Below, in pieces: positions 39,221-48,247 of a DNA stretch of 64,000 bases. Within the stretch, counting starts at the first letter, position 1. Each line of letters begins with the position of its first letter. The stretch is from an uncultured Planctomycetaceae bacterium (GTDB lineage Bacteria; Planctomycetota; Planctomycetia; Planctomycetales; Planctomycetaceae), in NCBI GenBank assembly GCA_903924405.1, contig CAIYBH010000373.1:62001-126000 (forward strand), given 5' to 3'. The notes beneath the pieces are model-generated. The model had not been told where the DNA came from and ran no database searches. It saw nothing but the letters and a program-made list of their open reading frames with translations. A program made the translations under genes and the position numbers.

Positions 39221-40438
39221 GTGGGATCATCGGTTGTCCTTGCATACAGCGGCGGGCTGGATACATCGGTACTGGTAGGCTGGCTGCAGGATGAAGGTTA
39301 CGACGTCCACTGCCTCTACGTGGATCTCGGTCAGCCCTGTGAAGACCGCGCGGCCATCATGAAAAAGGCCCATGACATCGGGGCCCGATCCGCTCAGATC
39401 GTGGACGTCCGTGAAGAGCTGTGTCGGGACTTCGCATTCCCGGTTCTTCAGTGGCAGGCCAGATACGAAAACATTTATCTGCTGGGCACCAGCATTGCTC
39501 GTCCTTTGATCGCCAAGGCCTGCCTGCAGCGTGCACGCGAAGTCGGTGCCGTCGCCTTTGCTCATGGTGCCACAGGCAAGGGCAACGACCAGTGTCGATT
39601 CCAGTTGGCCGCCGAAGCACTGGAACCCTCGGTGCGCATCATCGCTCCCTGGCGCATGGCGCGATTCCGCGATGCGTTTCCTGGCCGCACAGAAATGCTG
39701 GAGTACTGTGACAAGAAGAACATTCCGGTCAAGGCCACAGCAAAGAAGCCTTACTCCAGCGACGAGAACTGTCTGCACATCAGCTACGAGGCCGGAGACC
39801 TCGAAGATCCCACCGTCGATGGTCAGTCCATCATTGACTTCGGGATGACGGTGTCGCCGCAACAGGCTCCCGATCGGGAAGAAGTGGTGACCATCAATTT
39901 CGAATCCGGAATCCCCGTCGCGGTCAACGGTAAAGCGCTTAGCCCGGCTGCACTCGTCGAAGAACTCAATGCCATCGGCGGTCGCAATGGATGCGGACGC
40001 ATTGACATCGTCGAAAATCGCTTCGTCGGCATGAAGAGCCGCGGGGTTTACGAATCCCCCGGGATGACGCTGCTCTACGCAGCTCATCAGGGCCTGGAAC
40101 AGATGACGCTGGACCGTGACCTGACCCACCTCCGCGATTCGCTCAGCCCGCAGGTCGCCGAAATGGTGTACTACGGATTCTGGTACTGTGCAAAGATGGA
40201 TGCCCTGATGGCCTTCATTCGCGAAACGCAGAAGCCCGTCACCGGAGAAGTGCAACTCACGCTTTACAAGGGCAACGTGCGCGTCAGCAGCCGCAAGTCC
40301 CCCTACAGCCTGTATAAAGCCGATATCGCCAGCATGGAAAAAGGCGGTTCCTACGACCAGACCGATGCCGAAGGATTTCTGCGCATCATGGGTCTGCCCG
40401 GGCGAGTCCAGGGGACGGTACGGCCCCGAAGTTACTGA
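39221..40438 (+). CDS. argG: argininosuccinate synthase
   Basis: A 405-residue enzyme starting at GTG 39221 with GGAG upstream. The N-terminal ATP loop 'LAYSGGLDTSVLVGWLQ', 'AFAHGATGKGNDQCRF' and 'YSSDENCLHISYEAGDLEDP' are diagnostic. It joins citrulline and aspartate with ATP in arginine synthesis. No other arg gene is adjacent. A strong hairpin follows its stop. Confidence 0.97.
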   Translation: MGSSVVLAYSGGLDTSVLVGWLQDEGYDVHCLYVDLGQPCEDRAAIMKKAHDIGARSAQIVDVREELCRDFAFPVLQWQARYENIYLLGTSIARPLIAKACLQRAREVGAVAFAHGATGKGNDQCRFQLAAEALEPSVRIIAPWRMARFRDAFPGRTEMLEYCDKKNIPVKATAKKPYSSDENCLHISYEAGDLEDPTVDGQSIIDFGMTVSPQQAPDREEVVTINFESGIPVAVNGKALSPAALVEELNAIGGRNGCGRIDIVENRFVGMKSRGVYESPGMTLLYAAHQGLEQMTLDRDLTHLRDSLSPQVAEMVYYGFWYCAKMDALMAFIRETQKPVTGEVQLTLYKGNVRVSSRKSPYSLYKADIASMEKGGSYDQTDAEGFLRIMGLPGRVQGTVRPRSY

Positions 40439-40451
40439 TGTCTATGCCGCA

Positions 40452-40488
40452 AGGGCCCCGGGATGGTCGACACCCAACCCGGGGCCCT
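40452..40488. terminator. strong bidirectional hairpin after argG
   Basis: AGGGCCCCGGG (40452-40462) and CCCGGGGCCCT (40478-40488) form a perfect 11-bp GC stem with a 15-nt loop. It lies 13 bp after the argG stop and 92 bp before the convergent creatininase-family stop. It has no T-tract on either side. Confidence 0.55.
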
Positions 40489-40580
40489 CTGCAGGCGTAA
40501 TCCAACCGGTCCCGCAGATCATTGTTTCAAGGCTGCTGCACAGGAACTGAATTCGCCGTCAGGCGGACGTCCGCACGTCG

Positions 40581-41372
40581 TCAGAACGGAAATCGTTCAT
40601 CAATCGTGGTTCGTGCGAGGTCGACCAGGAAACCGGACAGACGTTCAACAATCACCTCCATCAGCGCTCGCCCTTTCTCGGCCGTCGCCGCGTGAGGATT
40701 GCCGGAACCTGTGTTTGTCGTCAACAGATGCCAGGGGCGCGTGATTGACACCCAGCCCTTGTTGACTGCTTCCAGACGAGTTTCTGCCGTGGTGCCATCA
40801 TCAGCCGCCAGAGTGCCATCGGAATGCAGAGCGACCAGGTGGCCGAAGAACGCCAGACCCAGCGAAGTTTCCATTTCCCCGGCGTGGTCGTCCGGCATCT
40901 CAAACAAGCGAGACTTTACGTCCGCCGTCAGGCCACGGAACCAGTCACACAGGAACAACTGCACCTGACCTGTCCCATGCAGTTCCCGCAGCAGCGGTTT
41001 GAATTCATTGCCTCCATGACTGTTCAGAATCAGCAGCTTACGGATGCCATGACCTTCCAGTGACTGCACCAGATCACGGATCAGAAGCCCAAGAGTCGAT
41101 GGATTGACGTTCATTGACAGCCGACATTGGTTCTGATTTGTCTCGGTTCCATAAGGAATCGCAGGCAGCATCACCACACGAGCACCGCGTTCCCAGGCCA
41201 CCTCGCACGCTCGGCTGCAGATCGCCTCCGCCTCCAGCGTGTCCGTGCCATAGGGCAGGTGCAGGTTGTGGGGTTCCGTCGCTCCCATCGGCAGTACCGC
41301 CACATCGTAGTGGCAGTTTTTCACATGAGCGTAATTTGTTTCGGCAAGAATCCAGGGACGCATACGAGTCAT
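40581..41372 (-). CDS. creatininase-family amidohydrolase
   Basis: From ATG 41372 the product is 263 residues. Family motifs are 'VAVLPMGATEPHNLHLPYGTDTLEAEAI' (Glu, His and Asp metal ligands), 'ILNSHGGN' and 'DDHAGEMETSLGL'. Creatininases and relatives (including mycofactocin and FAPy hydrolases) are metal-dependent amide or ring hydrolases. The exact substrate cannot be told from sequence. The gene is alone. A longer frame to 41432 is open. Confidence 0.88.
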   Translation of the reverse strand: MTRMRPWILAETNYAHVKNCHYDVAVLPMGATEPHNLHLPYGTDTLEAEAICSRACEVAWERGARVVMLPAIPYGTETNQNQCRLSMNVNPSTLGLLIRDLVQSLEGHGIRKLLILNSHGGNEFKPLLRELHGTGQVQLFLCDWFRGLTADVKSRLFEMPDDHAGEMETSLGLAFFGHLVALHSDGTLAADDGTTAETRLEAVNKGWVSITRPWHLLTTNTGSGNPHAATAEKGRALMEVIVERLSGFLVDLARTTIDERFPF

Positions 41373-41796
41373 CCAGCATGGGTCAGCAGGCATCCGGATC
41401 TTCACCGATCCGCAACCAACTGGCGGGCACAAAAACAGGAAAGCGCTCCGGAGACTTGGTCGTCCGGGGGCAGCATTGCAGAAAGGTTATCGGCTGACTC
41501 AGGAATTGCGAACGGCAGGTTGCCACGAATAGGTCGCTGTCCCCCACCCGTTCTGGTGGCTTCCATCGTCCAGAGTGACTTCAAAACAGGCTCGAACGGC
41601 GGGATACCGGGAACTCAACTTGTCAGGCCAAACCAACACAGCGATGACACACCTTTGGTGGGGGATCTATCCATTCCAACCGCACCAGCGATCGTCTTTG
41701 GAAAACGCCGGGAAACTCAGTATGATCTGGCGACGAGTCCCCATTTTCGGAGACGCCTGCATCGTATTCTCACACATTTCAAGGCGATTCTCACCC
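41373..41796. other. divergent intergenic region
   Basis: This 424-bp stretch separates the creatininase-family gene from the esterase gene. Frames run through it on both strands, but none is family-like. No hairpin or repeat stands out. Confidence 0.35.
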
Positions 41797-42525
41797 ATGA
41801 AAACGATCTGGTTTTTCCTTGCTTCAGCAGTGTTGCTGACGGTCGGGCACAGCGTCACCGCAGCAGATCTGTACCAGCCAAAGGAGTACTCGAATGCTGA
41901 CGGAAAACAACTGAAGTATCAGATTATGCTCCCGAAGGACTACTCGGCCGATGGTCAGCAATCCTATCCGCTGGTGATTTTTCTGCACGGGGCTGGTGAA
42001 CGCGGGACTGACAATGTCCGGCAGCTGGTCCATGGTGCGAAGGAGTTTGCGAAGGACGCAAATCGTGAGAAGCACCCCTGCTTTGTGATTGCTCCGCAGT
42101 GCCCGTCAGGACAGTGGTGGGGTGAATCGCGATCTTTGATTGTGGAATTGATCAGGGAGCTGCAGAAGGAATATCGCATTGACGCCACCCGCTTGTACAT
42201 CACAGGCCTTTCGATGGGCGGCTTTGGCACATGGGATTTAATTGGCCAGCACCCGGACATGTTTGCCGCTGCGGCACCAATCTGTGGCGGCGGAGATCCG
42301 CAAACCTGCAGCAAGTTCGCAAAGCTGCCGATCTGGGTTTTTCATGGTGATGCTGACAACGTCGTACGTCCGGAACAGTCACGCCGGATGGTGGATGCAC
42401 TGAAAAAAGCTGGCGGCATGCCGAAGTACACAGAGTACCCCGGAGTGGGCCATGATTCGTGGACACAGACCTACGCTGACGCCGCATTCATGGAATGGCT
42501 GTTTGCACAGAGGCGAACACCCTGA
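41797..42525 (+). CDS. secreted alpha/beta-hydrolase (phospholipase/carboxylesterase type)
   Basis: A 242-residue exported protein. The signal peptide ends near Ala22-Ala23. The catalytic triad can be read directly: Ser139 in 'GLSMGG', Asp187 in 'HGDADNVV' and His219 in 'GVGHDSW', with the oxyanion motif 'FLHGAGERG' at 62-70. This matches PHB-depolymerase/dienelactone-hydrolase-like esterases common in planctomycetes. The substrate is unknown. Its end converges on ruvX with a hairpin between. Confidence 0.88.
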   Translation: MKTIWFFLASAVLLTVGHSVTAADLYQPKEYSNADGKQLKYQIMLPKDYSADGQQSYPLVIFLHGAGERGTDNVRQLVHGAKEFAKDANREKHPCFVIAPQCPSGQWWGESRSLIVELIRELQKEYRIDATRLYITGLSMGGFGTWDLIGQHPDMFAAAAPICGGGDPQTCSKFAKLPIWVFHGDADNVVRPEQSRRMVDALKKAGGMPKYTEYPGVGHDSWTQTYADAAFMEWLFAQRRTP

Positions 42526-42582
42526 GCAGCTTGAGACTCCTTCGAAGCGGCGACCGAGGAAATTCAGCGGACGCCGTTTCAA

Positions 42583-42626
42583 CCCGGCTTGCTGCACTCA
42601 TTGCACAATCAGCAGCAAAAGTCGGG
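42583..42626. terminator. hairpin between esterase and ruvX
   Basis: CCCGGCTTGCTGC (42583-42595) pairs with GCAGCAA..GTCGGG (42612-42626) through 13 bp with a 2-nt bulge and one G-T pair. It lies between convergent stops. Confidence 0.4.
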
Positions 42627-42689
42627 CTAGGCGATTGCCTTACGGAACGACGACTTCGACTGAAGTGCATTCGGCAGACAGAATGGTGC

Positions 42690-43235
42690 TCAGCTGGCAG
42701 GGCCAGCTGTGGACGGATCGTCCTGAACCGATTCGCCGCTGTCGTCTGCTGCCGGTAACGTGGGAAACTCAGACGGCTTGCCGTGACGATCCAGCCAGGC
42801 CTGCAGCAGGATTTGCGCGGCGAGTTTATCCATGCGTTCCTTGCGCTGTTTTTTGGTGAAGTCTGTCGTCATCAGCAGACTTTCGGCCTGATAGGACGTC
42901 AGTCGTTCATCCTGAAAAGTGTGCGGCAGGCCGGTGATCTGACTCAACCATTCTGCGAACTGCCGAGCCTCGCTGGACTTCTGGCTTTCACTGCCGTTCA
43001 TATGCAGCGGCAACCCGACAACAAAACCCACCGGCCGAAATTCCGCCACGACTTTTTTGAAGAATCGAGCGTCTCCCTGAAGTCCCTGGCGCTGGTGATT
43101 GTACAGCGGACTGGAATAGCGTTGTTCTCGATCCGACACGGCCACGCCGACACGTTTGGTGCCGTAGTCAATGCCCAGGATCATTCCCATCGTCGGCAAC
43201 GGATTCTGATCCGGAAAATAGCCGGGTGCGTTCAT
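42690..43235 (-). CDS. ruvX: RuvX/YqgF family Holliday-junction resolvase-like nuclease
   Basis: From ATG 43235 the protein is 181 residues with the RNase-H-fold motif 'ILGIDYGTKRVGVAVSD', 'FVVGLPLHMNGSESQKS' and 'QDERLTSYQAES', all standard for YqgF. The C-terminus has an extra acidic tail. YqgF processes 16S pre-rRNA 5' ends and has been proposed as a resolvase. Its ATG overlaps the stop of larE (TGATG), so translation should be coupled. A methionine at residue 16 is a closer match to the family start. Confidence 0.92.
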   Translation of the reverse strand: MNAPGYFPDQNPLPTMGMILGIDYGTKRVGVAVSDREQRYSSPLYNHQRQGLQGDARFFKKVVAEFRPVGFVVGLPLHMNGSESQKSSEARQFAEWLSQITGLPHTFQDERLTSYQAESLLMTTDFTKKQRKERMDKLAAQILLQAWLDRHGKPSEFPTLPAADDSGESVQDDPSTAGPAS

Positions 43236-44116
43236 CAGTGAGTCTCCCGGGGGTGCTCTGCAGTCACCTGTTCCAGGCCAAGCGGCACCAGCAGTTGATT
43301 CAGGTTTCCGGAACGAAAGCCTTCCAGATCCAGTGTGATGCAGCGGAAGCCGAGGGACTTCAGGCACTCAGTCACCGAACGACGCCGATCGTCATCCATG
43401 AGTTGCGGGAGATACTTGACTGGTAGTTCAATGCGGGCCAGTTCTGACTGTTCCAGGCGGACTCGCAGTTCGTCGCATTGCAGCAGAGATTTCAGAAAGG
43501 ACTCAGCCTGTTCAATTCGGGCAACGCGTTCTTCTGTCACCTCCACACCGTAGGCAATACGGCTGGCGAGGCAGGGAGCAGCGGGCTTGCTGCGGGCCTT
43601 CAGATTCCAGAAAGCCGCCAGTTCCCGGACCTGCTGTTTTCCGATTCCCTCTTCGATCAACGGACTGCGGACCCGGTGTTGTGCAGCGGCCTGCATGCCA
43701 GGCCGATGATCCCCTAGATCATCCTGATTCGCGCCGTTCACCAGCAGCATCGCCGGCAGTGAACTCAACAGAGCTTCTGTGGTGGAGTACAGTGTGTCTT
43801 TGCAGAAGTAGCAGCGATCACCGGAATTGCGGCGATACTCGGGCCGCTGAAATTCTCCCGTTCGGATTTCCCGATGCGGAATACCGATACTGCGTGCTTC
43901 ATCGACGGCAAATTCCCGATCGGCCTGAGCCAGACTGGGGCTGACGGCAGTCACCGCAATCGCGGCAGTGCCGTGGGCCTGAAATGCCGCCATCGCAACC
44001 ACAGCACTGTCCACGCCACCGGAAAATGCCACGGCACATGGCCCGTAGGAACGCAACCGTGACACCAGCCGATCCGCCAGATCAGCCACGCGTACCTGAG
44101 CCTCCGTTGGCATCAC
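43235..44116 (-). CDS. larE: LarE-type ATP-dependent sulfur transferase (PP-loop)
   Basis: A 293-residue PP-loop ATPase: 'VAFSGGVDSAVVAMAAFQAHG' at 29-49, 'GDRCYFCKDTLY' with C102 and C105, 'LVNGANQDDLGDHRPG' and 'PAAPCLASRIAYG' with C182. The cysteine in the CLASR motif corresponds to the sacrificial cysteine of Lactobacillus LarE, which donates sulfur to the nickel-pincer cofactor of lactate racemase. No larA, larB or larC is in the window, so the cofactor route may be completed elsewhere or the protein may thiolate another molecule. Its stop overlaps the ruvX start. Confidence 0.9.
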   Translation of the reverse strand: MMPTEAQVRVADLADRLVSRLRSYGPCAVAFSGGVDSAVVAMAAFQAHGTAAIAVTAVSPSLAQADREFAVDEARSIGIPHREIRTGEFQRPEYRRNSGDRCYFCKDTLYSTTEALLSSLPAMLLVNGANQDDLGDHRPGMQAAAQHRVRSPLIEEGIGKQQVRELAAFWNLKARSKPAAPCLASRIAYGVEVTEERVARIEQAESFLKSLLQCDELRVRLEQSELARIELPVKYLPQLMDDDRRRSVTECLKSLGFRCITLDLEGFRSGNLNQLLVPLGLEQVTAEHPRETH

Positions 44117-44550
44117 ACCAGACCTTCAGTGAAATATGCAGAATAGGAATACCGCCACAACAACTCGGAACAGTACGACCCGCGGACAGGCGGTGCTGAG
44201 GATCATAGCGAATTGTCGGACTCCGCTGAAATGAGTAGCAGCGCATTGCCGACGCAGGAGCCATGCACGGGCGCTGGGCCTGCACGGGTGCTGGGCCGTG
44301 TCATGACGTCGACAGGCACCTGAGCCGGCCGATTCCGATTCACTGTCGTCGCTATCTGATCCCCCGTCGCTGTTTCCCGTACATCTCTGAGGCTATCATA
44401 GGCACACGCCCGCTTCATATTGCCGCGACGACGTCAGGCACGTGGGCAATTCACTCCAGATTCTCCGTTCGTCAGCACGCATTCCGTTTCGCATTCGGTT
44501 TCTCAGCAGAACACGCACCGTGTCAATGCTGCGTTGCCGGTCACGAGCAG
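44117..44550. other. divergent intergenic region upstream of RND permease
   Basis: This 434-bp stretch separates larE from the RND permease gene and holds a 17-bp tandem duplication. An open frame from 44263 runs into the permease but adds no family-like sequence, so I treat it as upstream DNA. Confidence 0.45.
44264..44297 (+). repeat. tandem duplication, 17 bp x 2
   Basis: TGCACGGGCGCTGGGCC (44264-44280) is followed directly by the same 17 bp with one C-to-T change (44281-44297). Confidence 0.8.
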
Positions 44551-47500
44551 ATGCCTGTGCTGACACATCCGGGCGGCCCCTCCTGCGTGTTTTCGCGTTT
44601 CTTTATCGACCGGCCTGTCTTTGCCGCTGTGATCTCCATCGTGATCACAATGGTCGGTGCAATTGCGCTGACTCGTTTGCCGCTCGCGCAATATCCCCTC
44701 GTGGCACCGCCGACGGTCGAGGTCGCCTGCAACTACCCCGGTGCCAGTGCTCAAACCGTTGCCGAAACCGTTGCGGCCCCGATTGAACAGAAGGTGAACG
44801 GCGTTGAAGAGATGCTGTACATGAATTCCTCCAGCACCAACGACGGTTCCTATGCCCTGACGGTAACATTCAAGCCCGGCGTGGACCTGAATCTGGCGCA
44901 GGTGCTGGTGCAGAATCGCGTCAGCCTCGCGCTGCCCCTGCTTCCGGAAGTTGTCCGGCGCACCGGCGTCACCACACGCAAACGCAGCCCGGACATTCTG
45001 CTGCAGATCAGCCTGAACTGCCCGGACGGACGATACGACCAGTTGTATCTCAGTAACTATGCCAAACTGCACCTGCAGGACGAAGTCAGCCGCGTCCGGG
45101 GTGTCAGCGAAGTGCGCGTGTTTGGTCAGCGAGACTACAGCATGCGGATCTGGCTGGACCCGGACAAACTTGCCGCACGCGGCCTTGCCGTCAGTGATGT
45201 TACAACCGCAATTCGCGAACAGAATGCAGAAGTCGCGCTGGGTCAACTGGGACAGGCCCCGACGTTTCAGGGGCAGACATGGCAGGTTCCGCTGATGATT
45301 CGAGGGCGACTCGAATCCATCTCTGCGTTCGAGAACGTGATCATCAAATCCCTGCCGGACGGGCGGACCATGCGCATTCGCGATGTGGGACGAGTGGAAA
45401 TCGGAGCTCGGGCGGAAGAAACCAACAATCGCTTTAACCAGAAGCCCACAGTCGGGCTCGCCATTTTTCAGTTGCCCGACGCAAATGCGCTCGAAACAGC
45501 TGAACTGGTAAAAGCGAAAATCGAAGAACTTTCTGCCGACTTTCCGGAAGGCATGATGTACGAGGCCGGATACGACACCACGCCATTCATTCGCGAATCG
45601 ATCCGTCAGGTCTTCAAGTCACTGCGCGACGCGATCATTCTGGTCGCCCTGGTCGTGCTCCTGTTTCTGCAGGGCTGGCGTGCCGCAGTGATTCCGCTGA
45701 TTGCAGTGCCAGTCGCCATTGTCGGCACCTTTGCCGCGATGGCCGTGGCTGGCTTCAGTCTGAACAATCTGACACTGTTCGGCCTTGTGCTCGCAATTGG
45801 CATTGTCGTTGACGATGCGATTGTCGTGGTGGAAGCGGTGGAACAGTACATCGCTCGAGGATTCAGTCCGCGTGAGTCTTCCATTCGGGCCATGGACGAT
45901 GTGACCGGACCGGTGATCGCCGTGGGCATGGTTCTCTCCGCTGTGTTTGTTCCGTGTGCGTTTGTTTCCGGTATTGTTGGGGAATTCTTCAGGCAATTCG
46001 CACTGACCATTGCCATTTCCACCGTGATTTCCACCATCAACTCACTCACGCTCAGCCCGGCACTCGCAGCCCTGCTGCTGCAGCCTCATCACAGCCCACC
46101 GGATATCCTCACACGAATCCTGAATTTTTTCCTCGGCTGGCTGTTTCGCCTTTTTAACTCCGGGATGCAGGCGTCGGTGCTGGGATACACCGTCGTGACG
46201 TCACGCCTGCTCCGCCTGCCCGCGCTGGTCATCATGGTCTATTGCGGCCTGTTGTTTCTGACGTGGCAGGGATTCCGAACACTGCCGCAGGGCTTCATTC
46301 CGACCCAGGATAAGGGTAATCTGGTGTGCAGTGTTCAGCTGCCCGACGCTGCGTCGTCAGAGCGAACACTTCGCACACTTCAACGAGTCGAACGCATCGC
46401 CCTTGAGACCCCGGGCGTGCAGAGCCTGAACGCCATTGCCGGCAACTCCTTTCAGCTGGGTGCTCGCGCCTCCAACTTCTGCTCCATGTTTATCATTCTG
46501 GATCCCTTTCAGCAACGGACCACACCGGATTTGACAGCTGCCGCGATTCAGGAATCATTACTGAAACAGTATGCCGCAAAAATCCCGGAAGCCACGGTCA
46601 GCATTAATCCGCCACCAGCGGTCTCCGGACTGGGACGTGCCGGGGGTCTGAAGCTGATGGTCGAAGATCGCGGTGACGCTGGACTGAAGGCCCTGCAGGA
46701 CCAGACGGAGAATCTCGTCCGCAAAGCGTCCGAATTGCCACAACTCAAAGGCGTACAGAGTGTCTTCAATGTCAACGCGCCACAACTGTTCGTTGACATC
46801 AATCGTGATGCCTGCCTGTCACTGGGGATCTCGATGGCCGAAGTCTTTGGAACCCTGCAGGGATTTCTCGGATCTCGATACATCAATGACTTCAACATGT
46901 ATGGCCGCACATGGCAGGTCGTCGTGCAGGCGGACGATCAATGGCGGGATCGCATGGAGGATGTCCGGAAACTGCATTTACGCAATCGTGATGGTCAGAT
47001 GATCCCACTGGCTTCCGTTGCGAATGTCCGCCAAACCGGCGGCCCCCTGATGGTGACGCGCTACAACATGTATCCAGCGGCTGCTATCACAGCCAACACT
47101 GGAACCGGTGTCAGCAGTGGCGAAGGGATCCAGGCACTGGAATCCATGGCACTGCAGGAACTACCCGCTACCATGGCAGCTGAGTGGACGGAACTCTCAT
47201 ACCTCGAACGCACCGCCGGCAACACCGGGCTGCAGTTGTTCCTGTGCTCCGTCGCCTTCGTGTTCCTCGTGCTGGCCGCACTGTATGAAAGCTGGACGTT
47301 GCCTCTGGCGGTTATCCTTGTTGTCCCGATGTGCGTGCTCTGTTCCATTGCCGGTGTCGCCATCACAGGGATGGACATCAACATCTTCACCCAGATCGGC
47401 TTCCTCGTGCTGGTGGGTCTGGCCTGCAAAAATGCCATCCTGATCGTTGAATTCGCCAAGCTCCGACGAGACACAGGAGAAGAAGTCACACACGCGATCC

Positions 47501-47787
47501 TGGAAGCCTGTCGACTTCGGCTGAGACCAATTCTGATGACCAGCTTTGCCTTTATTCTGGGCGTAGTTCCGCTGGTGTTTGCCACCGGCGCCGGGGCGGA
47601 AATGCGACGCGCACTCGGTACCACAGTGTTCAGTGGCATGCTGGGAGTCACAGCGTTTGGGATTTTCCTGACGCCGGTCTTTTTCCTGATCGTAGACCGT
47701 TTGTCCCGCATCCGCCCCCTGACCAGCCGCTGGATTCCCGCATTTCGCCTTCGCCGCTCCACCGCCCCCCCACATCGTAACACCTGA
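44551..47787 (+). CDS. RND multidrug efflux permease (HAE1/AcrB type)
   Basis: From ATG 44551 the protein is 1078 residues; GTG 44587 would give 'VFSRFFIDRPVFA', an even more typical start. It shows 12 transmembrane helices, two large periplasmic loops, 'PGASAQTVAETVAAPIEQKVNGVE', 'VLAIGIVVDDAIVVVEAVE' with the paired Asp residues of the proton relay, and 'GLACKNAILIVEFAK'. This is a complete drug/proton antiporter subunit. No adaptor or TolC-like gene flanks it; an adaptor lipoprotein is at 4635. Confidence 0.94.
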   Translation: MPVLTHPGGPSCVFSRFFIDRPVFAAVISIVITMVGAIALTRLPLAQYPLVAPPTVEVACNYPGASAQTVAETVAAPIEQKVNGVEEMLYMNSSSTNDGSYALTVTFKPGVDLNLAQVLVQNRVSLALPLLPEVVRRTGVTTRKRSPDILLQISLNCPDGRYDQLYLSNYAKLHLQDEVSRVRGVSEVRVFGQRDYSMRIWLDPDKLAARGLAVSDVTTAIREQNAEVALGQLGQAPTFQGQTWQVPLMIRGRLESISAFENVIIKSLPDGRTMRIRDVGRVEIGARAEETNNRFNQKPTVGLAIFQLPDANALETAELVKAKIEELSADFPEGMMYEAGYDTTPFIRESIRQVFKSLRDAIILVALVVLLFLQGWRAAVIPLIAVPVAIVGTFAAMAVAGFSLNNLTLFGLVLAIGIVVDDAIVVVEAVEQYIARGFSPRESSIRAMDDVTGPVIAVGMVLSAVFVPCAFVSGIVGEFFRQFALTIAISTVISTINSLTLSPALAALLLQPHHSPPDILTRILNFFLGWLFRLFNSGMQASVLGYTVVTSRLLRLPALVIMVYCGLLFLTWQGFRTLPQGFIPTQDKGNLVCSVQLPDAASSERTLRTLQRVERIALETPGVQSLNAIAGNSFQLGARASNFCSMFIILDPFQQRTTPDLTAAAIQESLLKQYAAKIPEATVSINPPPAVSGLGRAGGLKLMVEDRGDAGLKALQDQTENLVRKASELPQLKGVQSVFNVNAPQLFVDINRDACLSLGISMAEVFGTLQGFLGSRYINDFNMYGRTWQVVVQADDQWRDRMEDVRKLHLRNRDGQMIPLASVANVRQTGGPLMVTRYNMYPAAAITANTGTGVSSGEGIQALESMALQELPATMAAEWTELSYLERTAGNTGLQLFLCSVAFVFLVLAALYESWTLPLAVILVVPMCVLCSIAGVAITGMDINIFTQIGFLVLVGLACKNAILIVEFAKLRRDTGEEVTHAILEACRLRLRPILMTSFAFILGVVPLVFATGAGAEMRRALGTTVFSGMLGVTAFGIFLTPVFFLIVDRLSRIRPLTSRWIPAFRLRRSTAPPHRNT

Positions 47788-48247
47788 CCCCAAAACTTGT
47801 CGCACCGCAAAAGGTGCCATACACCGCTGTCGCCAATAGCCAGGTGCCATGCACCTTGACACTAATAGCCCGATTTTTCATTCATTTTCAGCAACTTATC
47901 TCCGTTCGACTGGGGCACTGAGAAGGCAGTGGCGGACGGCGATACTTCACCAGCCGCCGGAAAGGGGGCGACCATCCGATTCTGCAGCTCACGCCGGCTT
48001 GTGTCCGTGTGGATGGCACGCGTACACTGCGCAACAGGCGGACGCCGGCAACACTATGGTGCCGTGACGTCTGTCGCACAGGTTCTCGCAGGGCAGACAG
48101 AACGATCGGATGCATTCTCGTTTCCGGAAGCAGGCAGAGTGTGGCCTGATTACCCGGGATCGAACAAAAATGGCTCGGGGCCCTCGATGAGTCCTCTGCG
48201 GGCAACTCTCCGGGGGCCCAGCTGATCCCCGAAAAAGGAACTTTCAG
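47788..48247. other. gene-less stretch with REP-like repeats
   Basis: After the permease there are two tandem REP-like units (47812-47870) followed by about 370 bp without a convincing gene. The GT2 gene begins at the end with an AAGGA ribosome-binding site. Confidence 0.45.
47812..47870 (+). repeat. two tandem REP-like units (AGGTGCCAT..CACC)
   Basis: Unit 1 (47812-47841) and unit 2 (47842-47870) both begin AGGTGCCAT and end CAATAGCC or TAATAGCC. Unit 2 contains AGGTGC-CAT-GCACCT, a hairpin with a 3-nt loop. Short GC hairpins after a gene end, in tandem, are typical of REP elements. Confidence 0.6.
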
